Of a DNA stretch of 64,000 nt, positions 45,907 through 55,613 are shown in pieces (position 1 is the stretch's first letter; every line of letters starts with the position of its first letter). Source of the DNA: Roseateles hydrophilus (lineage in GTDB: Bacteria; Pseudomonadota; Gammaproteobacteria; Burkholderiales; Burkholderiaceae_C). Made by a program: the position numbers and the translations under genes. The notes below the pieces were generated by a model that was not told where the DNA came from, did not search any database, and worked only from the letters and a program-made list of their open reading frames with translations. The DNA lies in NCBI RefSeq assembly GCF_026712245.1, contig NZ_JAPPUY010000003.1, positions 62,001 to 126,000 on the forward strand. Direction: 5' to 3'.

Positions 45907-46803
45907 ATGAGCACGACGCCAGCAGTCGGCCTCCGCGCCTCCCGCCCCGCCTACGCCCTGTTCGTACTGCCCTTCGTGGCGATGTACGCACTGATGCTCC
46001 TCTGGCCCCTCGCCAAAGGAATATGGATCAGCTTCCACGACCACGACCTGCTGTCCGACGACAGCTTCTGGGTCGGCTTGGCGAATTACAAAGAGCTTTG
46101 GCAAGACGAAGTCTTCCGCCAAGTCGTCTGGAACACGCTGCGCTTCGTCGCCATCAGCACGCCCATCTTCGTCATCCTGTCGCTGATGCTGGCGCTGGCA
46201 CTCAACCGCCCCGGCAAGCTCGCCACCTTCCTGCGCGCCACCTTCTTCTGCGCGTCGGTCTTTTCAGTCACGCTGATCACGCTGGTGTGGAAGCTGGCGC
46301 TGATGCCCGAGCGCGGCCTCATCGCTCAAGCCTTCACGGCCATGGGCATCCCCGAGCTGCCACTGCTGACCAGCGACCACCTGGCGCTGCTGACCATCGC
46401 CCTCGTCACCGTCTGGTGGATCATCGGCCTGCCGATGATCATGTTCCTGTCGGCGCTGCAGCAGATCCCCGGCGACATCTACGAGGCCGCCGCGCTGGAC
46501 AACACGCCGCGCTGGCGCGTGCTGACGCACATCACGCTGCCCAGCCTCAAGCGCGCCATCGTGCTGGTGACGCTGATCGAGGTGATCCGCCAGTTCCAGG
46601 TCTTCCCGCAGATCATGCTGATGACCAACGGCGGGCCCAACAACACCACGCGGTCCATCGTGCAGTTCACCTACGAGCAGGCCTTCATGCAGCTCTCGCT
46701 GGGCTACGCGACGGCCGCCTCGCAGATCCTGCTGGCCATCATGCTGGTCGGGGTGTCGGCCCAGCTATGGCTCGAACGTGACCGCAAGGGAGCCCCACGA
46801 TGA
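45907..46803 (+). CDS. Sugar ABC transporter permease 1
   Basis: This inner-membrane permease of the MalF/UgpA type has 298 residues. I start it at the ATG at 45907, six bases after AGAGG. Six membrane helices are predictable; the first is YALFVLPFVAMYALMLLWPLA. The EAA loop that contacts the ATPase is visible as EAAALDNTPRWRVLTHITLPSL. It pairs with the next gene, whose ATG overlaps its stop by 4 bp. It lies right after the inverted-repeat element, so its expression may depend on read-through or an internal promoter. Confidence 0.93.
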   Translation: MSTTPAVGLRASRPAYALFVLPFVAMYALMLLWPLAKGIWISFHDHDLLSDDSFWVGLANYKELWQDEVFRQVVWNTLRFVAISTPIFVILSLMLALALNRPGKLATFLRATFFCASVFSVTLITLVWKLALMPERGLIAQAFTAMGIPELPLLTSDHLALLTIALVTVWWIIGLPMIMFLSALQQIPGDIYEAAALDNTPRWRVLTHITLPSLKRAIVLVTLIEVIRQFQVFPQIMLMTNGGPNNTTRSIVQFTYEQAFMQLSLGYATAASQILLAIMLVGVSAQLWLERDRKGAPR

Positions 46804-47636
46804 ACCCCTTGCTCCGCCGCGGTTGGTTCGACCGCATCGTCATGGCCGCGCTGACGCTGCTCGCGCTGGTCTGGATGGCCCCGCTGCTGTGGGTGCTGGC
46901 GCTGTCCTTCAAGCCCAATGAATTCCTGCTGCGCCACACCGACGTGTTCCTGGCGCCACCCTACACGCTGGCCAACTACCTGGACATCCTGCAGACCTCG
47001 CAGGTGTTCCGCTGGCTAGGCAACAGCGCGCTGGTGGCGCTGCTGCAGACGGTGGGTGTGCTGGTGCTGTCATCGCTGGCCGGCTACGGCTTCGCGCGCT
47101 GCGAGTTCCCCGGCCGCAAGCTCCTGTTCGCCCTCGTCATGTTCGGCCTGGCCGTGCCGGCGCAGTCGGTCTTCATCCCGCTGCACCGGCTGTTCTCGGA
47201 CTGGAACCTGCAGAACACCATCGCCGGCCTGGCACTGCCGGGTCTGGCCGCGCCCTTCGGCGTGTACCTGATGACGCAGTACTTCAAGGCCATCCCCGCC
47301 GAGCTGGAAGAGGCCGCGATGCTGGATAACGCGTCGCGCTTCAAGACCTTCCTCACCATCATCCTGCCGCTGACGCTGCCCGCCCAAGCCACGCTCGGCA
47401 TCTTCACCTTCCTGGCCTGCTGGAACGACTACCTGTGGCCGCTCGTCATCGCGACGCAGCCCGACATGTACACGCTGACCCGCGGCCTGGCGTCCACGCA
47501 GACGAACTTCGCACAGTCGGAAGGGCTGGGCTTTTTGATGGCGCAAGCCGTGTTCGCAGGTGTGCCCGCGCTGATGCTGTACCTCTTCTTCCAACGCCAC
47601 CTCGTCACCGCGGTGGCAGGGACGGGCAAGTCATGA
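46800..47636 (+). CDS. Sugar ABC transporter permease 2
   Basis: This MalG/UgpE-type permease has 278 residues and about six membrane helices, the first spanning MAALTLLALVWMAPLLWVLAL. The EAA loop is EEAAMLDNASRFKTFLTIILPLTLP. It forms the heterodimeric channel with permease 1. Its stop overlaps the start of the binding protein by 4 bp. All key features are intact. Confidence 0.93.
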   Translation: MNPLLRRGWFDRIVMAALTLLALVWMAPLLWVLALSFKPNEFLLRHTDVFLAPPYTLANYLDILQTSQVFRWLGNSALVALLQTVGVLVLSSLAGYGFARCEFPGRKLLFALVMFGLAVPAQSVFIPLHRLFSDWNLQNTIAGLALPGLAAPFGVYLMTQYFKAIPAELEEAAMLDNASRFKTFLTIILPLTLPAQATLGIFTFLACWNDYLWPLVIATQPDMYTLTRGLASTQTNFAQSEGLGFLMAQAVFAGVPALMLYLFFQRHLVTAVAGTGKS

Positions 47637-48961
47637 AGCGCTTGTTGATGTCACTGTCCGTCGTGCTGCTGGCCGCCTGTGGTCAAAGTGCGAAAGACCC
47701 AGCCAAGACCGAAATCACGCTGATGCGCTTCTTCGGCAGCTGCGAGTCGCAGTTCGGCCAGGTGGTGAAAGCGTCGGAAGGCGTGGGCGAGTGCGGCATC
47801 GTCACCGCGCTGGTCAACGAGTTCAACGCCACGCACCCCGACATCGTCGTGAAGACGCAGATCGGCGAATGGGGCCCGTACTACGACCAGCTCACCGCGC
47901 GCCTGGTGTCCAAGGACATCCCGACGGTCGCCGTCATGCACGAATCCGCGTTGGGCGACTACGTGCGCCGCAAGCTGGTGCTGCCGCTGGATGCCGACCT
48001 CGCCCGCGTGGGCGTGCCGGTGGACGACTTCACCGAACATGCCCGCAAGGGCACCACGTTCAACGGCCAGACCTATGCGCTGCCCTTCGACACCTGGGCC
48101 TGGCTGTGGCACATCAACACCACGCTGATGAAGCAGGCTGGCCTGCTGGGCGCCGACGGCCAGCCGGTGCTGCCGCGTTCGCCAGAAGAGCTGCTCGCGC
48201 AGGCGCGCCAGTTCAAGCAGAAGACGGGCAAGCCCTACTTCGCCTGGGCCGTGGCCAACGAGACCGCCGCCAACAACCGCACCTTCCAGACGCTGATCGC
48301 GCAGCAAGGCGCGCCGCTGTTCTCGGCTGATGGCAAGCGCATCACCATGCAGCAGCCCGCCGTGACGAACGCGCTGACGCTGATGCAGACGCTCTACCAG
48401 GAAGGCCACGTGCGGCCCAACCTCGACTACGCGGCCGCCAACCAGGCCTTCCTGAACGGCCAGGCCGGCGTCGTCGTCGTGGGCACCTGGACCATCGACC
48501 AGTTCCTGCGCGAATCGCAGAAGCCGGACTCGCCGCTGAAGGGCGGCTATGCGGTGCGGCCATTCGCGCAGTTGTACGAGCGCCCGGCGGTGTTTGCCGA
48601 CGGCCACTCGTGGGCGCTGTTCAAGGGCGGCACGAAAGACGCCAAGGGCCATGAGGCCGCGCTGACCTTCCTGAAGTTCGTCTGGGACCGCAGCGCCGAG
48701 TGGTCGCGCACCGGCCACCTGCCGGTCAGCCAGACCGTGGCGCAGAGCGAGGCCTTCCGCGCGCTGCCGCAGCGAGCGGCGCTGGCCGAGATCACCACCA
48801 CCGGCGCGTCCATGCCGGGCAACGTGCCCACGCAACGCAACATCGAACTGCTGATCGGCGAGGACGTGGCCAACCTGCTGCTGTCGGGCAAGCCCGTGGC
48901 CGAGGTGCAGGCCAGCGTCGAAAAGCGAGTGAACAAGGCTCTCTCCAAGGCGCGCCGATGA
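47633..48961 (+). CDS. Sugar ABC transporter substrate-binding lipoprotein
   Basis: This 442-residue extracytoplasmic binding protein (family 1) starts at the ATG at 47633. Its signal sequence ends in the lipobox LAAC with C16, so it should be a lipoprotein. The fold shows EITLMRFFGSCESQFGQ and the hinge region FDTWAWLWHINTTLMKQAG. It would deliver arabinose or short arabino-oligosaccharides to the permeases. The exact ligand cannot be read from the sequence. Confidence 0.9.
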   Translation: MKRLLMSLSVVLLAACGQSAKDPAKTEITLMRFFGSCESQFGQVVKASEGVGECGIVTALVNEFNATHPDIVVKTQIGEWGPYYDQLTARLVSKDIPTVAVMHESALGDYVRRKLVLPLDADLARVGVPVDDFTEHARKGTTFNGQTYALPFDTWAWLWHINTTLMKQAGLLGADGQPVLPRSPEELLAQARQFKQKTGKPYFAWAVANETAANNRTFQTLIAQQGAPLFSADGKRITMQQPAVTNALTLMQTLYQEGHVRPNLDYAAANQAFLNGQAGVVVVGTWTIDQFLRESQKPDSPLKGGYAVRPFAQLYERPAVFADGHSWALFKGGTKDAKGHEAALTFLKFVWDRSAEWSRTGHLPVSQTVAQSEAFRALPQRAALAEITTTGASMPGNVPTQRNIELLIGEDVANLLLSGKPVAEVQASVEKRVNKALSKARR

Positions 48962-50496
48962 CCTTCCAAGCCTCCCTCACCGTCGACCGTGATTTCGACC
49001 TCGCGCCGCTGGACCGCCGCCTGTTCGGCGTGTTCGTCGAGCACCTGGGCCGCTGTGTCTACAACGGCATCCATGAGCCGACGCATCCCACGGCGGACGA
49101 GCACGGCTTTCGCAACGACGTGGCCGCGCTGACGAAGGAGCTGGGCGCGACGATCGTTCGCTACCCCGGCGGCAACTTCATGTCGGGCTACAACTGGGAA
49201 GACGGCGTCGGCCCGAAGGACCAGCGCCCGCGGCGGCTGGACCTCGCCTGGTTCTCCACCGAGACCAACCAGGTCGGCACGCATGAGTTCATGGCCTGGT
49301 GCCGCAAGGTCGGCATAGCGCCCATGTTCGGCGTCAACCTCGGCACGCGCGGGCCGGACGAGGCGCGCCACTACCTCGAGTACTGCAACCACCCGGGCGG
49401 CACGGCGCTGTCGGACCTGCGCCGCAGCCACGGCGTGGAAGAGCCGCTGGGTGTGAAGTTCTGGTGCCTGGGCAACGAGATGGACGGCCCTTGGCAGATC
49501 TGCCAGAAGACGCCGGACGAGTACGGCCGCATCGCCAAGGAAACCGCCAAGCTGATGCGCTGGGTGGACCCGACGATTGAGCTCGCCGCCTGCGGCTCGT
49601 CGGCGTACGACATGCCGAGCTACGGCGTCTGGGAAGACCGCGTGCTGGAGCACTGCTTCGAGTTCGTTGACTACCTGTCGCTGCACAGCTACTTCGTGAA
49701 GCCGCCGCCGGCCCAGCCGGGCGACACCAGCAGCGAAGCCTTCTTCGCGCAGATCGAGACCAACGCGCGCTACATCGAAGACACCGTCGCCATCGCCGAC
49801 GCCGTGGCCACGCGCAAGCGCTCGTCCAAGCGGCTGATGCTGAGCTTCGACGAGTGGAACGTCTGGTACCGCGCGCGGCACGGCGAGCACCTGAAGCAGG
49901 CCGGCTGGCCCGAGGCGCCGCGGCTGCTGGAGGAGATCTACACCGCCGAGGACGCGCTGCTCATCGGCGGCATGCTGACGATGTTCATGAACCACGCAGA
50001 CCGGCTCAAGGTGGCCTGCATGGCGCAGCTGTGCAACGTCATCGCGCCCATCATGACCGAGCCTGGCGGCCCGGCATGGCGGCAGACCATCTTCCACCCG
50101 TTCGCGCAGGCTGCGCGCTGGGCGCGGGGCGATGTGCTGCGGCCGGTCATCCGCTCGCCCGGCTATGCGAATTCGAAGCACGGCGAGCTGCCCTACCTGT
50201 GCGCCAGCGTCGTGGACGACGCCGCCACGGGCCAGACGGCCATCTTCCTGCTAAACCGCCACCTGACCGACGCGATGGACCTGTCCATCACGCTGCGCGG
50301 CCTGGGGCGAGAGCGCCAACTCGTCAGCGCTGAGCAGCTGCACAGCGCCGACCTGAACGCCACCAACACCGCCGACGCGCCCGACCGCGTCGCGCCCCAA
50401 GCCCTGAACGGCGTGGCCATCGACGGCGAGCAGCTGCGCGTGACGCTCAAGCCCGCCTCATGGAACGTCATCGTCACCCAAGCCCCACGCGCATGA
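48958..50496 (+). CDS. GH51 alpha-L-arabinofuranosidase
   Basis: This intracellular retaining enzyme removes arabinofuranose from oligosaccharides. The 512 residues start at the ATG at 48958 (MTFQASLTVDRDF), overlapping the binding-protein stop by 4 bp. No signal peptide is present. The catalytic acid/base is E174 (CLGNEMDG) and the nucleophile E299 (SFDEWNVWY), both in their classic GH51 settings. The C-terminal beta-sandwich ends in ITLRGLGRERQ. It acts on imported arabino-oligomers, working with the GH43 enzymes. Confidence 0.94.
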   Translation: MTFQASLTVDRDFDLAPLDRRLFGVFVEHLGRCVYNGIHEPTHPTADEHGFRNDVAALTKELGATIVRYPGGNFMSGYNWEDGVGPKDQRPRRLDLAWFSTETNQVGTHEFMAWCRKVGIAPMFGVNLGTRGPDEARHYLEYCNHPGGTALSDLRRSHGVEEPLGVKFWCLGNEMDGPWQICQKTPDEYGRIAKETAKLMRWVDPTIELAACGSSAYDMPSYGVWEDRVLEHCFEFVDYLSLHSYFVKPPPAQPGDTSSEAFFAQIETNARYIEDTVAIADAVATRKRSSKRLMLSFDEWNVWYRARHGEHLKQAGWPEAPRLLEEIYTAEDALLIGGMLTMFMNHADRLKVACMAQLCNVIAPIMTEPGGPAWRQTIFHPFAQAARWARGDVLRPVIRSPGYANSKHGELPYLCASVVDDAATGQTAIFLLNRHLTDAMDLSITLRGLGRERQLVSAEQLHSADLNATNTADAPDRVAPQALNGVAIDGEQLRVTLKPASWNVIVTQAPRA

Positions 50497-51437
50497 GCAC
50501 GACCTGGAACAACCCCCTCATCGAACAGCGCGCCGACCCGCAGATCACGCTCGTCGACGGCCGCTACTGGTTCACCGCGTCGGTGCCCAGCTTTGATGCC
50601 ATCGAGATCCGCGCGGCCGACAGCATCGCCAGCCTGGCCACCGCCACGCCCAAGACCATCTGGACCAAGCACGACAGCGGCCCCATGAGCTTCCACGTCT
50701 GGGCGCCGGAGCTGCACCGCATTGACGGCCGCTGGTTCGTCTATTTCGCGGCCAGCGAGCGTGGCGACATCTGGAAGCTGCGCATGTACGTGCTGGAGTG
50801 CCTGGGCGACAACCCGCTGACCGGCGAGTGGATCGAGCGCGGCCAGATCGCCACGCCCGAGGAAGGCTTCTCGCTGGACGCGACGCCCTTCGAGCACGGC
50901 GGCCGCCGCTTCCTGTGCTGGGCGCAGAAGAGCCCGCCCACGGAGAGCAACCTCTACATCGCCGAAATGGCCAACCCGTGGACGCTCAAGACCGAGCCCG
51001 TCGTCATCACGCGGCCCGAGCTGGCCTGGGAGCGCATCGGCTTCTGCGTCAACGAAGGCCCGGCTGTGCTGAAGCGCAACGGCCGCGTCTTCATCGCCTA
51101 CTCGGCCGCCGCCACCGACGCCAACTACTGCATGGGCCTGCTGTGGGCCGATGAGCACGCCGACCTGCTGGACGCGACGAGCTGGCACAAGTCGCCCACA
51201 CCGGTGTTCACGACGGACGAGTCCGTCAGCCAGTTCGGCCCCGGCCACAACAGCTTCACGACGACGCCGGACGGCCAAACCGACCTGCTGGTCTATCACG
51301 CCCGCAACTACCGCGACATCGTCGGCGACCCGCTGAACGACCCCAACCGCCACACGCGCGTGCAGGCCTTTGGCTGGCGCGCCGACGGCTTCCCCGACTT
51401 CGGCACGCCCGTGGCCGACGGCCCCTGTTCACTCTGA
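50493..51437 (+). CDS. GH43-type alpha-L-arabinofuranosidase
   Basis: This is a second GH43 enzyme of 314 residues without a signal peptide, thus probably cytoplasmic. The propeller shows RADPQITLVDGRYW, SFHVWAPELHRIDGRWFVYFAA and SLDATPF with the general acid in VNEGPAVLK. It overlaps GH51 by 4 bp. Together with GH51 it would process imported arabino-oligosaccharides, while the first GH43 acts outside the cytoplasm. The exact linkage is unknown. Confidence 0.88.
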   Translation: MSTTWNNPLIEQRADPQITLVDGRYWFTASVPSFDAIEIRAADSIASLATATPKTIWTKHDSGPMSFHVWAPELHRIDGRWFVYFAASERGDIWKLRMYVLECLGDNPLTGEWIERGQIATPEEGFSLDATPFEHGGRRFLCWAQKSPPTESNLYIAEMANPWTLKTEPVVITRPELAWERIGFCVNEGPAVLKRNGRVFIAYSAAATDANYCMGLLWADEHADLLDATSWHKSPTPVFTTDESVSQFGPGHNSFTTTPDGQTDLLVYHARNYRDIVGDPLNDPNRHTRVQAFGWRADGFPDFGTPVADGPCSL

Positions 51438-51456
51438 TTTCACGGAGATCGCGACC

Positions 51457-53355
51457 ATGCGCCTCACACTCGCTTCGCTGTTGTTCGCTGTTCCCGCGCT
51501 CGCCCAGGCCCTGAGCAGCCCCGACGGCCAGCTGCAGGTCGACGTGTCGGTCAACGACCAGCAGCAGCTGGTTTACACGGTACAGCGCGCCGGCCAGCCG
51601 GTGCTGCTGGCCTCGCGGCTGGGCCTGGTGCTGGCGCAGGGCGACTTCGCGAACGGCCTGAAGCTCGTCGCCACCTCGCCGGTGAAGGCCCACCGCGAGC
51701 AGTACACGCTGGCCGCCGGCAAGAAGCGCCAGGTCAGCGTGCACGCCAACGAGCAGCGCTTCACCGTCGCCAACGCGGCCGGCCAGCGCATGACCGTCAC
51801 GCTGCGTGCCGCCAACGACGGCCTGGCGTTGCGCTACACGGTGGACGGCGCCGGTCGCAAGACCTTCAAGGACGAGCTGACCAGCTTCGCCTTCCCCGCC
51901 GACGCCCGCGCCTGGCTCCAGCCCATGTCCGTCGCCAAGACCGGCTGGAAGCGCACCAACCCGTCCTACGAGGAGCACTACCTGACCGACATCCCCGTCG
52001 GCACGGCCGCGCCGTCGCACGCGGGCTGGGTATTCCCGGCGCTGTTCCGCGCGGGCGCCAACTGGGTGGCGCTGACCGAGGCCGGCATGGACGGGCGCTT
52101 TCACGCCTCGCGCCTGGCGAGTGATTCGACCGGCGGCACCTACCGCATCGGCTTGCCCGAGGCCAGCGAGGTCAACACGGGCGGCCACCTGCTGGCCGAC
52201 GTGAACGGGCCGCTCACGACGCCGTGGCGCGTGCTCGCCATCGGCCCGCTGAAGACGGTCATGGAGTCCACGCTGGGCACCGACCTCGCCGCGCCCGCCA
52301 TCGCGTTCGACCACCGCAAGCTGCAGCCCGGCCACGCCTCGTGGAGCTGGGCGATCCTGAAGGACGACGCCACCGTCTTCGACGTGCAGAAGCGCTTCAT
52401 CGACTACGCCGCCGACATGGGCTGGAACTACACGCTGGTGGACGCGGACTGGGACCGCAAGATCGGCGACGCCAAGATGAAGGAGCTGGCCGATTACGCC
52501 AAGACGAAGGGCGTGGGGCTGCTGGCTTGGTACAACTCTTCCGGCGCCTGGAACGACACCGAGTACAGCCCCAAGAACGCGCTGTTGACCAAGGCCGCGC
52601 GTGCCAGGGAATTCGCCCGCGTGAAGGCCATCGGCATCCAGGGTCTGAAGGTGGACTTCTTCGGCGGCGACGGCGCCTCGTCCATCGCCTACTACGTGGA
52701 CATCCTGAAGGAAACGGCCGCCGCCGGCTTGCTGCTGAACTTCCACGGCGCCACGCTGCCGCGCGGCTGGAGCCGCACCTACCCGCAGCTGATGACGGTG
52801 GAGGCGGTCAAGGGCTTCGAGTTCGCCACCTTCGAGCAGAAGGACCAGGACAAGGTGCCCGGCCACGCCGCCATGCTGCCGTTCACGCGCAACCTGTTCG
52901 ACCCCATGGACTTCACGCCCGTCGTGTTCCACGAGATCCCGAACATCAAGCGCGCCACGCGCAACGGCTTCGAGCTGGCGCAGAGCGTGCTGTTCCTGTC
53001 CGGCATCCAGCACTACGCCGAGACACCCGAGGGCATGGCCACCGTGCCGGCCTACGTGAAGACCTTCATGCGCGAGCTGCCGCGCGCCTGGGACGAGGTG
53101 CGCTTCCTGGGCGGCGAGCCCGGCCGGTGGGTCGCAATCGCGCGCCGCGCCGGCCAGCAGTGGTTTGTGGCCGGTCTGAACGCCGACGACACGCCGCGCG
53201 AGGTGAAGCTCGACCTCGCCTGGCTGGGCCAGCGCGAAGGCCAGCTCATCACCGACGGCGCCGGCCCGCGCGAGTTCGCCGAAGCCAAGCTCGCCGCGCC
53301 GGCCGCCACGCTGACGCTGGCCCCCAAGGGCGGCTTCGTCGCACGCTTTCGATAA
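51457..53355 (+). CDS. GH97-family alpha-galactosidase/glucosidase
   Basis: This 632-residue protein starts at 51457 with a signal peptide ending near ALAQA. It is read as a GH97 enzyme. The N-terminal super-sandwich is followed by a TIM barrel (residues about 280-520) with MGWNYTLVDADWDR and GIQGLKVDFFGGDGAS. The conserved LLNFHGATLPRGWSRTYP follows. The GH97 family covers inverting alpha-glucosidases and retaining alpha-galactosidases. The aspartate in KVDFFGGDG sits where the retaining nucleophile does, favouring alpha-galactosidase, which would suit galactan side chains. This is inference. Confidence 0.82.
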   Translation: MRLTLASLLFAVPALAQALSSPDGQLQVDVSVNDQQQLVYTVQRAGQPVLLASRLGLVLAQGDFANGLKLVATSPVKAHREQYTLAAGKKRQVSVHANEQRFTVANAAGQRMTVTLRAANDGLALRYTVDGAGRKTFKDELTSFAFPADARAWLQPMSVAKTGWKRTNPSYEEHYLTDIPVGTAAPSHAGWVFPALFRAGANWVALTEAGMDGRFHASRLASDSTGGTYRIGLPEASEVNTGGHLLADVNGPLTTPWRVLAIGPLKTVMESTLGTDLAAPAIAFDHRKLQPGHASWSWAILKDDATVFDVQKRFIDYAADMGWNYTLVDADWDRKIGDAKMKELADYAKTKGVGLLAWYNSSGAWNDTEYSPKNALLTKAARAREFARVKAIGIQGLKVDFFGGDGASSIAYYVDILKETAAAGLLLNFHGATLPRGWSRTYPQLMTVEAVKGFEFATFEQKDQDKVPGHAAMLPFTRNLFDPMDFTPVVFHEIPNIKRATRNGFELAQSVLFLSGIQHYAETPEGMATVPAYVKTFMRELPRAWDEVRFLGGEPGRWVAIARRAGQQWFVAGLNADDTPREVKLDLAWLGQREGQLITDGAGPREFAEAKLAAPAATLTLAPKGGFVARFR

Positions 53356-54137
53356 TGCGGTCTTTGTTCGGTAGCCTGCCGTTGATGAAGACCCGCGCGG
53401 ACCATTCCACCTACAGCGCCCCGGCCGAGGGCAAGAGCCAGCACGGCCGCATCGTCAGCGAGCTGGGCCTGGCCATCGTCGGCGGCCAGCTGCAGCCCGG
53501 CGACAAGCTGCCGCCCGAGGCCCAGCTGCTGGAGCGCTACGAGATCAGCCGCCCCGTGCTGCGCGAGGCCGTGCGCGTGCTCGTCGCCAAGGGGCTGGTG
53601 GTGTCGCGCCAGCGGGCCGGCGCCATCGTGCGGCCGCGCAACGAGTGGCACCTGCTGGACCCCGACGTGCTGTACTGGCTCATCCAGGCCCAGCCCCAGC
53701 GCGACTTCGTGCAGACGCTGCTGGAGGTGCGCCAGATCTTCGAACCCGCTGCCGCCGCGCTGGCCGCCAAGGCCGCGACCGACGAGCAGCTGGCCGGCAT
53801 CGCCACCGCCTACGAAGGCATGGCTGCGGCCAAGACCACGGCCGAGCTGCTGGAGCCCGACCTGCTGTTCCACCGCCGCATTGCCGAGGCCACCGGCAAC
53901 GACCTGCTGGCCTACATCGGCAACATGCTGTCGCTGGCGCTGCGCGAGTCCATCATCCTCTCCAGCCAGCTGCCCAACACGCACGAGCTCTCGCTGCCGC
54001 GCCACAAGGCCATCCTGACCGCGCTGCAGGCCCGCGACCCACTGGGCGCCCGCCAGGCCACGCTGGTGCAGCTGGACGAGACCGGCGACGACATCAACAG
54101 CGTCCTGGCCAACGATGGCCGCGTCAACCTCGCCTGA
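53355..54137 (+). CDS. FadR-subfamily GntR transcriptional regulator
   Basis: This 260-residue regulator has an N-terminal winged helix-turn-helix (residues about 35-90, with LPPEAQLLERYEISRPVLREAVRVLVAKGLV). The C-terminal FCD ligand-binding domain (residues about 110-235) contains DLLFHRRIAEATGN. The ATG overlaps the GH97 stop by one base (TAATG), and another ATG lies 10 codons later. It likely senses a pathway sugar acid and binds the TAGTCATACTTT sites in the divergent promoter at 42.3 kb. Both points are inferred from motif match and context. Confidence 0.88.
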   Translation: MRSLFGSLPLMKTRADHSTYSAPAEGKSQHGRIVSELGLAIVGGQLQPGDKLPPEAQLLERYEISRPVLREAVRVLVAKGLVVSRQRAGAIVRPRNEWHLLDPDVLYWLIQAQPQRDFVQTLLEVRQIFEPAAAALAAKAATDEQLAGIATAYEGMAAAKTTAELLEPDLLFHRRIAEATGNDLLAYIGNMLSLALRESIILSSQLPNTHELSLPRHKAILTALQARDPLGARQATLVQLDETGDDINSVLANDGRVNLA

Positions 54138-54151
54138 CCCAGAAGACCCCC

Positions 54152-55138
54152 ATGGCCCGTGAAGACGACGATGACGAGGCCGGCGCGTCACTGACCGACG
54201 CCAGCCCCAACCCCAACTGGTTCCTGCGCGCGCGGCTCAAGACGCGCCAGCTGCTGCTGCTCATCGCGCTGGACGACGAGCGCAACATCCACCGCGCCGC
54301 CGAAGTCCTCTGCATGACGCAACCCGCCGCGTCCAAGCAGCTCAAGGACCTGGAGGACATGCTGGACGTGAAGCTCTTTGACCGCCACCCGCGCGGCATG
54401 GAGCCCACGCTCTACGGCGAGACCATGATCCGCCACGCCCGCATGGCGCTGACCAGCCTGTCCGCCGCGCACGACGACATCGTCGCGCTCAAGCACGGCC
54501 TGTCGGGCCAGGTGGAGGTGGGCGTCATCATGACGCCCGCCATGGGCCTGCTGCCGCGGGCCATCGCGCGCATCAAGCTGCAGGCGCCACGGCTGCGCAT
54601 TGGCGTGCACATGGAGAGCAGCAAGCAGCTGCTGGGCATGCTGCAGCGCGGCTCGCTGGACTTCATGATCGGCCGCATCCTCGAGGACGACAGCGCCGCC
54701 GGCCTGCACTACGAGGAGCTCACCGTGGAGCCCGCCTGCGCCGTGGCCCGCGTGGGCCACCCGCTGCTCAAGAGCGACAACCTCAAGCTCGCCGACCTGG
54801 CCGACCAGCCCTGGATCCTGCCACCGCCCGGCAGCGTGCTGCGCCACCGCTGGGAGCTGATGTTCCGCCGCGCCGCGCTGGAGCCGCCCACCAACTGCGT
54901 GGACACCACGGCCCTGCTGCTCATCACGGCTCTGCTGCAGCAGACCGACTCGCTGCACGTGATGCCCGTGGAAGTGGCACGTTACTACGCGTCGCTGAAT
55001 GTGCTGGCCATCCTGCCGATCGAGCTGCCGTGCCACATGGATGCGTTCGGCATCATCACGCGGGAAGGCCACCTGATGTCGCCGGGGGCGCGGCAGTTGC
55101 TGCATGAAGTGAGGCTGGCGGCGCGGGATTTGTATTGA
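54152..55138 (+). CDS. LysR-family transcriptional regulator
   Basis: This LysR-type regulator of 328 residues has an N-terminal helix-turn-helix (IHRAAEVLCMTQPAASKQLKDLEDMLDVKLFDRHPRGMEPT) and a type 2 periplasmic-binding-like effector domain. It has an acidic, poorly conserved 20-residue extension in front (MAREDDDDEAGASLTD). It starts at 54152, 14 bp after the GntR stop, and is probably co-transcribed. It may add carbon-source control of the same locus; no operator was found. Confidence 0.88.
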   Translation: MAREDDDDEAGASLTDASPNPNWFLRARLKTRQLLLLIALDDERNIHRAAEVLCMTQPAASKQLKDLEDMLDVKLFDRHPRGMEPTLYGETMIRHARMALTSLSAAHDDIVALKHGLSGQVEVGVIMTPAMGLLPRAIARIKLQAPRLRIGVHMESSKQLLGMLQRGSLDFMIGRILEDDSAAGLHYEELTVEPACAVARVGHPLLKSDNLKLADLADQPWILPPPGSVLRHRWELMFRRAALEPPTNCVDTTALLLITALLQQTDSLHVMPVEVARYYASLNVLAILPIELPCHMDAFGIITREGHLMSPGARQLLHEVRLAARDLY

Positions 55139-55211
55139 TCGTCCTGGCGGGGCCAGTGGGTTGTTCTTGCCGAGCATGCGCGCGCTCACAGCATTGCCGA
55201 GAATCGCGCCC

Positions 55212-55604
55212 ATGCGTCGCCCCCACCCACTCCTCCTCGCACTGCCCCTGGCCCTGCTGCTGCAGGCCGCCAGCGCCGCCCCGCTGCCCGCAGTCGCCCG
55301 GGCGGAGATCGACGCCTTGCTGGCGCGGCTGCAGGCGTCGGGCTGCGAGTTCAACCGCAATGGCAGCTGGCATGCCGGCGCCGAGGCCCGCGCGCATCTG
55401 CTGAAGAAGCTGGACGTGATGGCCGGCCGCGGCCTCGTCGCGAGCGCGGAGCAGTTCATCGAGCGCGGCGCGACCAGCAGCAGCATGAGCGGCCAGCCCT
55501 ACCGCGTGCGCTGTGCCGGCCAGGCGCCGGTGGACAGCGCGCCGTGGCTGAAGGCCGAGCTGCAGGCGCTGCGCGCGGCACGGGCGGCGTCCAGCCCGCG
55601 CTGA
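55212..55604 (+). CDS. DUF5329 family exported protein
   Basis: This 130-residue protein has a signal peptide (MRRPHPLLLALPLALLLQAASA) and a mature domain. The mature part reads AEIDALLARLQASGCEFNRNGSWHAGAEARAHLLKKLD, matching the DUF5329 pattern of small periplasmic proteins with a conserved cysteine and FxRNG. Function is unknown. It sits 10 bp in front of pbpC and may be co-transcribed with it. Confidence 0.75.
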   Translation: MRRPHPLLLALPLALLLQAASAAPLPAVARAEIDALLARLQASGCEFNRNGSWHAGAEARAHLLKKLDVMAGRGLVASAEQFIERGATSSSMSGQPYRVRCAGQAPVDSAPWLKAELQALRAARAASSPR

Positions 55605-55613
55605 GCGCCCGCT